The notes under the pieces were generated by a model. The model was not told where the DNA came from. It was given only the letters and a program-made list of their open reading frames with translations, and did no database searches. From Roseovarius sp. (lineage in GTDB: Bacteria > Pseudomonadota > Alphaproteobacteria > Rhodobacterales > Rhodobacteraceae): a stretch of DNA of 8,972 nucleotides. The stretch lies in assembly GCA_007125415.1 (NCBI GenBank), contig SLDH01000258.1:1-8972 (forward strand), given 5' to 3'. The translations under genes and the position numbers were made by a program. Each line of letters begins with the position of its first letter. The stretch's first letter is position 1. Positions 4,688 through 8,972 of this stretch are shown in pieces.

Positions 4688-5854
4688 CTACTGGTTTGCG
4701 TCACGCTCCCGCTCCAGCGCGCGATAGAGCGCGACATTGGCGTTATGCTCTTCAAGGGTTTCGGCAAAGAGGTGGCCATCTGCCGGGTTGAGAGATGCGG
4801 CCACGAAGAAGATGTAGTCCGTCTCCAGCGGGTTCACCGCCGCTTCGATACTGGCCCGCCCCGGATTGGCGATGGGTGTGGGCGGCAGGCCCTCGATCAC
4901 ATAGGTGTTGTAGGGCGTGGCGGCGCGCAGTTCCGACTGGCGGATCCCCCGGCCCAGCACCCCTTCCCCGCCGGTGATCCCGTAGATCACCGTGGGATCG
5001 GTCTGAAGGCGCATGCCGCGGCGCAATCGGTTGGTGAAGACCGAAGCCACCTGCCCGCGCTCGGAGGCCACGCCGGTTTCCTTCTCGATGATCGAGGCGA
5101 GGATCAGCGCCTCATAGGGGTTGGCCAGCGGCAGATCGGGCGCGCGCCCTTCCCAGGCTGCAGCCAGATAGGCGTCCTGTGCGTTGCGCATCCGCGTGAT
5201 CAGGGCCTCGCGCGCATCGCCCGCGCGCACCTCGTAGCTGTCGGGCGCCAGCGAGCCCTCGGGCGGAACCTCGTTCAGATCCCCGGTCAGCACATCGGCC
5301 ATCTTCAGGCCTTCGACGATCTGCCAGGAGGTCACCCCTTCGGCGATGGCCACCCGATACCGCGTGTCGCCCTGCGCCCGCACGCGGACAAACTCCTCGG
5401 GCGCTTCCTCCTCGGCGGGGCTGAATTCGGCCAGTGTGACATACCGGTTCGTTGCCGGGTCAAGCTCGCGCACCTCCACCAGTTGGCGCGTCACACCGAT
5501 GCGATAGACCACTTCGGTCCCGCACGTACTGGCACCGCCGCGGGTGATGATATCGCTGATCTCGGCCATGCTCGCATTTTCCGGAATAAGCCAGCTGCCG
5601 GCCTTCAGAAGGGCGGTCTTGTCGGCGTAATCCACACCGATCCGGAAGATGGTGGCATTGGTGACGGCGTTCTGCGCTTCAAGCTGTCGCGAGACGCCGC
5701 GCATGGTCGCCCCCGGCTGCACCCGCAGGCAGATCTGCTCGTCCAGCGGGCCTTCTGCCGTGTACTGCGTCTGGCCCCACAGAATCACGCCGCCCGCCAG
5801 AAAGATCAACACCACCAGAAAGGTCAGCGCATTCGATGCGATATGGCGCCACAT
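4688..5854 (-). CDS. mltG: Endolytic murein transglycosylase, MltG/YceG family
   Basis: A 388-residue membrane-anchored enzyme that cleaves nascent glycan strands in the periplasm, probably setting strand length near the elongation machinery. One N-terminal helix (about 9-27) anchors it. A LysM-like region follows (about 40-105). The YceG domain shows E-G-S-L-A-P-D-S-Y (199-207), the catalytic block A-S-I-I-E-K-E-T-G (253-261), R-L-Q-T-D-P-T-V-I-Y-G (282-292) and L-P-P-T-P-I-A-N-P-G (323-332). The catalytic Glu is within E-K-E (257-259). Length is usual for alphaproteobacterial members, somewhat longer than E. coli MltG. The ATG lies 3 bases after the fabF stop, so the two are probably cotranscribed and translationally coupled. 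fabF followed by mltG is a common order in many proteobacteria, often with pabC between; pabC is absent here. Confidence 0.93.
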   Translation of the reverse strand: MWRHIASNALTFLVVLIFLAGGVILWGQTQYTAEGPLDEQICLRVQPGATMRGVSRQLEAQNAVTNATIFRIGVDYADKTALLKAGSWLIPENASMAEISDIITRGGASTCGTEVVYRIGVTRQLVEVRELDPATNRYVTLAEFSPAEEEAPEEFVRVRAQGDTRYRVAIAEGVTSWQIVEGLKMADVLTGDLNEVPPEGSLAPDSYEVRAGDAREALITRMRNAQDAYLAAAWEGRAPDLPLANPYEALILASIIEKETGVASERGQVASVFTNRLRRGMRLQTDPTVIYGITGGEGVLGRGIRQSELRAATPYNTYVIEGLPPTPIANPGRASIEAAVNPLETDYIFFVAASLNPADGHLFAETLEEHNANVALYRALERERDANQ

Positions 5855-5857
5855 GAC

Positions 5858-7117
5858 CTAGCCGACCTTTCGGAAGAGAACCGACGCATTGGTGCCACCG
5901 AAGCCGAATGAATTGCTCAGCGCCACGTCTATCTTGCGCTCACGCCTGGCCTTGGGGGCCAGATCGAGCGGGGTTTCGACAGCCGGATTATCGAGGTTGA
6001 TGGTGGGCGGTGCCACCTGATCGCGGATGGCAAGGATCGAGAAGATCGCCTCGACCGCGCCGGCCGCTCCGAGCAGATGCCCCACCGCAGATTTGGTGGA
6101 ACTCATGGTCGCCTGTGCCGCATGATCGCCCAGCAGCCGCTCCACGGCATGAAGTTCGATCGTATCGGCCATGGTGGAGGTGCCATGGGCGTTGATGTAA
6201 TCCACATCGGCCGGGGTGAGCCCTGCGTTTCGAATCGCCGCTACCATGGAACGGAAGCCGCCATCGCCATCCTCGGAGGGTGCGGTGATGTGATAGGCAT
6301 CCCCCGACAGGCCGTATCCCGCGACCTCGGCATAGATCTTCGCACCACGCGCCACGGCATGCTCGTATTCCTCCAGCACGACAATTCCGGCGCCCTCGCC
6401 CATCACGAAACCATCACGGTCGATATCATAGGGGCGGCTGGCGGCCTCTGGATCGGCCTCACGCTTCGTGGAGAGCGCCTTGCAGGCATTGAATCCGGCA
6501 ATTCCGATCTCGCAGATCGCGGCCTCCGCACCACCGGCAAGCATCACATCCGCATCGCCATGCTGGATCAGGCGGCTGGCATCGCCGATGGCATGGGCAC
6601 CGGTGGAACAGGCCGTTACAACCGCATGATTGGGCCCCTTGAAGCCGTAGCGGATCCCTACCTGCCCCGAGATCAGGTTGATCAGCGCGCCGGGAATGAA
6701 AAAGGGCGAGACACGTCTCGGCCCCTTTTCGGCGATGAGCAGCGATGTCTGCTGGATGCTCTGCAACCCTCCGATCCCCGAACCGATGATGACACCTGTG
6801 CGCAGCCGGGCCTCTTCATCTTCGGGCATCCAGCCCGCATCGCGCACCGCCTGATCGGCGGCAGCAAGGCCGTAGAGGATGAAATCATCCACCTTGCGCC
6901 GCTCTTTCGGCTCCATATGGGCATCGGCGTTGAACGTGCCCTCCGTGCCATCACCGAGCGGCACCTCACAGGCATATTTCGTGACGACACGCGACGCGTC
7001 GAACCGCGTGATGAGGCCCGCGCCCGAGCGGCCATCCAGCAGGCGGGACCAGCTTTCCTCGACCCCAGCGGCCAATGGTGTGACCAACCCAAGACCCGTG
7101 ACAACGACTCGCCGCAT
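5858..7117 (-). CDS. fabF: Beta-ketoacyl-ACP synthase II (KAS II)
   Basis: A cytosolic condensing enzyme that adds two carbons from malonyl-ACP to acyl-ACP and favours C16:1 to C18:1 elongation. The thiolase fold opens M-R-R-V-V-V-T-G-L-G. The catalytic triad is complete: Cys170 (T-A-C-S-T-G), His311 (N-A-H-G-T-S-T) and His347 (S-A-V-G-H-L-L-G-A-A-G), with Lys342. The C-terminal glycine-rich loop S-N-S-F-G-F-G-G-T-N is present. I chose the ATG at 7117, giving 419 residues, because GGGAAAGGG lies 7 bases upstream and FabF proteins begin here. An ATG at 7138 would add seven residues (MQGKGGS) that simply translate that ribosome binding site. mltG follows 3 bases downstream. A HisA paralogue separates it from acpP. 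Confidence 0.95.
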   Translation of the reverse strand: MRRVVVTGLGLVTPLAAGVEESWSRLLDGRSGAGLITRFDASRVVTKYACEVPLGDGTEGTFNADAHMEPKERRKVDDFILYGLAAADQAVRDAGWMPEDEEARLRTGVIIGSGIGGLQSIQQTSLLIAEKGPRRVSPFFIPGALINLISGQVGIRYGFKGPNHAVVTACSTGAHAIGDASRLIQHGDADVMLAGGAEAAICEIGIAGFNACKALSTKREADPEAASRPYDIDRDGFVMGEGAGIVVLEEYEHAVARGAKIYAEVAGYGLSGDAYHITAPSEDGDGGFRSMVAAIRNAGLTPADVDYINAHGTSTMADTIELHAVERLLGDHAAQATMSSTKSAVGHLLGAAGAVEAIFSILAIRDQVAPPTINLDNPAVETPLDLAPKARRERKIDVALSNSFGFGGTNASVLFRKVG

Positions 7118-7150
7118 ACTGCCGCCCTTTCCCTGCATCCTCAGACACCG

Positions 7151-7180
7151 CTCATAGCGTCATTGCCCTACAAGGGGCAA
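7151..7180 (-). promoter_or_regulatory. Candidate fabF-mltG promoter with overlapping palindrome
   Basis: On the minus strand, TTGCCC (7175-7180) and TATGAG (7151-7156) are 18 bases apart, each matching consensus at four of six positions. The expected start is near 7144, leaving a leader of about 27 bases before the ATG at 7117. TTGCCC at the -35 and GGGCAA (minus strand, 7163-7168) form a perfect 6-base inverted repeat with a 6-base loop. This is a possible operator within the promoter. Pattern evidence only. Confidence 0.45.
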
Positions 7181-7258
7181 GGGCGCGCTCTGCCATGGGC
7201 GCGGGATGCGCATGGAGACGCCACCCCGCGCTTTGCGTCCACAGAAGCTGTGACGAGC

Positions 7259-8002
7259 TCAGCGAAACTCGGCCACGGGTTCGGGCTGCGGCCGCGCCAG
7301 CGCAAGCGCCTCGGCCAGGTCCACGTCCTTCGACATCAGGGCGCGGCCAATCAGCGTGCCGGCAATATTGGGCACATATTTCAGACGTGCCACGTCATCG
7401 GCCTCGCGCACGGTGCCCCGTGCGATCACTTGGTGGCGGGTCTGTGCCGCAAGGCCGGTGATCACGCCGAGACTGCCATCGCTGTCTTCGATATCGCTGT
7501 CGATATCCGTGATGATCACCCCGGCAAGGGGCGTCGAGGCGAATTCGGCCAGAAAGGCTTCCGGTGCAATGGCACTCGGCTCACGCCAGCCCGACGTCAT
7601 GAGTTGGCCCTGAAAGATGTCGAGTGCCAGCACGATCTGATCCGGGTGTTGCTTGGCCAGTGCTTTCACGGCATCCGGGTCATGCGCGGCCATGGTCCCG
7701 ATCGCGACCCGCCCGACACCCTTGTCGATCCAGCGGTTCACCGCCTCGGTCGAGCGGAAGCCCCCGCCGAATTGCACCGGAATGCCCGCGGCGCGGATGA
7801 TTTCCTCGACCAGCTCGTTATTGTCGCCTGTCCCGGCGAGCGCATCGATGTCCGTCACATGCATCCATTCCGCGCCCGCGCTCGCGAAGTCGCGCGCCGT
7901 CTGCACCGGATCGATATGCCACAGCACCGGCTCGTCAAGACGCCCCCGCGTCAGCGAGACGCATTTTCCGTTATGCAGTTCGAGTGTGGGATAGATGATC
8001 AT
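7259..8002 (-). CDS. HisA-like TIM-barrel protein (divergent ProFAR isomerase paralogue)
   Basis: A 247-residue protein aligning along its whole length with HisA, which isomerises ProFAR to PRFAR in histidine synthesis through an Amadori rearrangement. Family landmarks kept: the M-I-I-Y-P start, D-P-x-x-x-A (31-36), V-Q-F-G-G-G-F-R-S (76-84), L-A-L-D (125-128), T-D-I-D (165-168) and I-G-R-A-L (218-222). Key sites differ. The catalytic Asp of P-A-x-D-L is Glu8 (PTLEL), the S-R-D-G loop becomes a longer acidic S-D-I-E-D-S-D-G, and the phosphate-binding S-G-G is A-R-G (194-196). The second catalytic Asp (128) remains. It sits alone between acpP and fabF, not in a his operon. It could be a working HisA variant, but I favour a paralogue with a changed role. 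AGGGAG (8011-8016) lies 8 bases before the ATG. Confidence 0.85.
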   Translation of the reverse strand: MIIYPTLELHNGKCVSLTRGRLDEPVLWHIDPVQTARDFASAGAEWMHVTDIDALAGTGDNNELVEEIIRAAGIPVQFGGGFRSTEAVNRWIDKGVGRVAIGTMAAHDPDAVKALAKQHPDQIVLALDIFQGQLMTSGWREPSAIAPEAFLAEFASTPLAGVIITDIDSDIEDSDGSLGVITGLAAQTRHQVIARGTVREADDVARLKYVPNIAGTLIGRALMSKDVDLAEALALARPQPEPVAEFR

Positions 8003-8057
8003 TTCTGGCGCTCCCTGAATGACGTCGGTGCAGCCTCGGCACCGCCGCTTTTCTCTA

Positions 8058-8147
8058 TCACAAGGGCCTGCTGCTCGCTGAGCCTAAATCGGCATGATAT
8101 GACGCAATCGCGCCGCGATCCGGCAGGCGGTGTTGGAAAAGGGCCAT
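8058..8147 (-). CDS. Possible 29-residue small ORF upstream of the HisA paralogue
   Basis: An ATG at 8147 is preceded by AGGGAG with six bases between, the same ribosome binding sequence as used by the next gene. It opens a frame of 29 codons beginning MALFQHRLPDRGAIASYHAD and ending at TGA (8058-8060), 55 bases ahead of the HisA paralogue's ATG. No family is recognised. There are only two His codons, so it does not look like a his-type attenuator peptide. It may be a leader peptide, a small protein or chance. Confidence 0.25.
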   Translation of the reverse strand: MALFQHRLPDRGAIASYHADLGSASSRPL

Positions 8148-8196
8148 TCCCCGCTCCCTGCTAGCCGCGACGGCCTCGGGCAGGAACCCGTGCTCC

Positions 8197-8231
8197 AAAA
8201 GAAAAAGGCCCCACATGAGCGAGGCCCTTTT
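8197..8231 (-). terminator. Intrinsic terminator of acpP
   Basis: Reading the minus strand, AAAAGGGCCTC (8231-8221) pairs with GGGGCCTTTTT (8212-8202) across an 8-base loop, with two G-U pairs. The T run CTTTT continues to 8197. It starts 23 bases after the acpP stop. A strong separate terminator suits the high, independent expression typical of acyl carrier protein. Confidence 0.85.
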
Positions 8232-8254
8232 CGAAGCGCGATGCCAAGCGCCGC

Positions 8255-8488
8255 TCAGGAAGCGCCCTTGATGAAATTGACCGCATCGCCGAAAGTCTGG
8301 ATCGTCTCGGCCGCGTCATCGGGAATCTCGATACCGAATTCTTCCTCGAACGCCATGACCAGCTCGACCGTATCGAGGCTGTCCGCACCAAGGTCGTCGA
8401 TGAAAGACGCGCTATCCACCACCTTGTCTTCTTCCACGCCCAGATGCTCCACAACGATCTTCTTCACGCGGTCTGCGATATCGCTCAT
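8255..8488 (-). CDS. acpP: Acyl carrier protein
   Basis: A 77-residue, very acidic protein that carries growing acyl chains on a phosphopantetheine arm for type II fatty-acid synthesis and hands acyl groups to lipid A and phospholipid enzymes. The attachment site is Ser37 in G-A-D-S-L-D. Helices I to IV and the closing motif [11 protein letters not shown] (55-65) are normal for AcpP. The frame is open 40 codons further upstream. However, [10 protein letters not shown] at 8488 is the standard AcpP start, with GAGGA eight bases upstream (8497-8501), so the longer form is rejected. fabG lies upstream on the same strand, 227 bases away; an intrinsic terminator follows. Confidence 0.97.
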   Translation of the reverse strand: MSDIADRVKKIVVEHLGVEEDKVVDSASFIDDLGADSLDTVELVMAFEEEFGIEIPDDAAETIQTFGDAVNFIKGAS

Positions 8489-8626
8489 GTCAAAATCCTC
8501 ATCGTTCGCTTGGGGCCCCTGGCCCGTTGTGCCCCCGCCCACCCTTGGACAAGCAGCCTTGAAACATGGCCTCTCCGGGCCGGTTGACCGGATCACGCCA
8601 AACGGCACCCCGGCAAAACTGCGCCG

Positions 8627-8654
8627 CCTATATCACATGGCGCGGCATTGGCAA
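8627..8654 (-). promoter_or_regulatory. Candidate acpP promoter
   Basis: On the minus strand, TTGCCA (8649-8654) is followed by a 16-base spacer and TATAGG (8627-8632). The -35 matches five of six and the -10 four of six consensus positions. It lies in the 227-base fabG-acpP gap and would give a leader of about 130 bases. A small GC-rich hairpin (GCCGG-ATTG-CCGGC on the minus strand) lies closer to fabG and lacks a T run. Confidence 0.5.
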
Positions 8655-8715
8655 ATGATTTCCCCGCGCCTCAAGTGCCGGCAATCCGGCCCGCAGGATG
8701 GCGGGAATCCACCGC

Positions 8716-8972
8716 TCAAAGCATCGCCATTCCGCCGTTTACATGCAAGGTCGTGCCGGTGACATAGCCAGCTTCGGGCGATGCCAGATAGAGCACAGCC
8801 GCGGCGATCTCGCCCGGCGCACCCATACGCCCCATGGGGATCTGCGCATTGAGCTTCTCCTTCTGATCCTCGGCCAGATCATCCGTCATGGGCGTGGCGA
8901 TGAAACCCGGGGCCACCGCATTGGCCGTGATTCCCCGGCTTGCCACCTCATAGGCGATGGATTTCGTCAGCC
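8716..8972 (-). CDS. fabG: 3-oxoacyl-ACP reductase, C-terminal part
   Basis: The last 85 codons of an NADPH-dependent short-chain dehydrogenase/reductase; the gene continues beyond the right edge. The visible part starts L-T-K-S-I-A-Y-E-V-A-S-R, just after the expected active-site Tyr-Lys region. It has the FabG motif N-A-V-A-P-G-F-I-x-T-P-M-T, the M-G-R-M-G-A-P-G-E-I-A-A-A-V turn and the classic end T-L-H-V-N-G-G-M-A-M-L. FabG reduces 3-ketoacyl-ACP to 3-hydroxyacyl-ACP. The specific T-D-x-L and G-G-M-A-M ending, plus acpP next door, make FabG far more likely than another SDR. The active-site Ser, Tyr and Lys are outside the window. Confidence 0.93.
   Translation of the reverse strand, partial: LTKSIAYEVASRGITANAVAPGFIATPMTDDLAEDQKEKLNAQIPMGRMGAPGEIAAAVLYLASPEAGYVTGTTLHVNGGMAML

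Noticed and set aside
3579..4727. 382-codon plus-strand frame opposite the channel gene
   Set aside because: Antisense shadow rich in D, H, Q and G with no recognisable domain.
4622..5911. 429-codon plus-strand frame opposite mltG
   Set aside because: Antisense shadow; MltG motifs are intact on the minus strand.
7199..7231. GCGCGGG / CCCGCGC inverted repeat as terminator of the HisA paralogue
   Set aside because: The loop is long and mismatched and no T run follows on the minus strand; in this GC-rich DNA it may be chance.
6077..8164. 695-codon open frame on the plus strand
   Set aside because: It runs antisense through fabF and the HisA paralogue, has no family motifs, and is the usual mirror frame produced by high GC at third codon positions.
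8255..8608. Longer 117-residue form of acyl carrier protein
   Set aside because: The 40 extra residues do not match ACP, and the standard start at 8488 has its own well-placed ribosome binding site.

Overview
The window is GC-rich chromosomal DNA from an alphaproteobacterium, most likely of the Rhodobacterales (Roseobacter/Rhodobacter group). This is inferred from the protein character (EnvZ-type kinase, PurM start, FabG/ACP/FabF/MltG cluster) and from strong GC bias at third codon positions; no rRNA is present to confirm it.

Left part (1-2715): the 5' end of purM runs off the left edge on the minus strand. It is followed by a plus-strand tRNA with a CAU anticodon (217-293, probably lysidine-type tRNA-Ile2). 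Next is a minus-strand EnvZ-like sensor histidine kinase with no response regulator in view. Across a 40-base gap a plus-strand metallo-beta-lactamase-fold hydrolase of LACTB2 type starts divergently. A tRNA-Asn(GUU) at 2641-2715 closes this part.

Accessory islet (2716-3581): directly after tRNA-Asn the base composition drops (hicA is about 47% GC by hand count). A terminator-like hairpin, a second perfect hairpin and two inverted repeats precede a plus-strand hicB-hicA toxin-antitoxin pair; one of these repeats overlaps the predicted promoter. Between hicA and the next gene is a minus-strand small-gene remnant broken by an in-frame TAA. A tRNA-proximal TA module next to a decayed gene looks like a small insertion hot spot.

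Middle (3582-4687): a minus-strand voltage-gated potassium-channel-like protein carries a C-terminal zinc ribbon. Upstream of it, a 338-base non-coding stretch holds a 67-base palindromic element with 15-base perfect arms.

Right part (4688-8972): a minus-strand envelope and fatty-acid cluster, in transcription order fabG (3' part only), acpP, a divergent HisA paralogue, fabF and mltG. FabG, ACP and FabF make and extend acyl chains on ACP; MltG cuts nascent peptidoglycan. acpP has its own promoter candidate and a good intrinsic terminator, so it is probably a separate strong unit. The HisA paralogue interrupts the usual acpP-fabF adjacency and has changes at key HisA sites; it is the most interesting gene of unknown role here. 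fabF and mltG are 3 bases apart and probably share a promoter placed just upstream of fabF.
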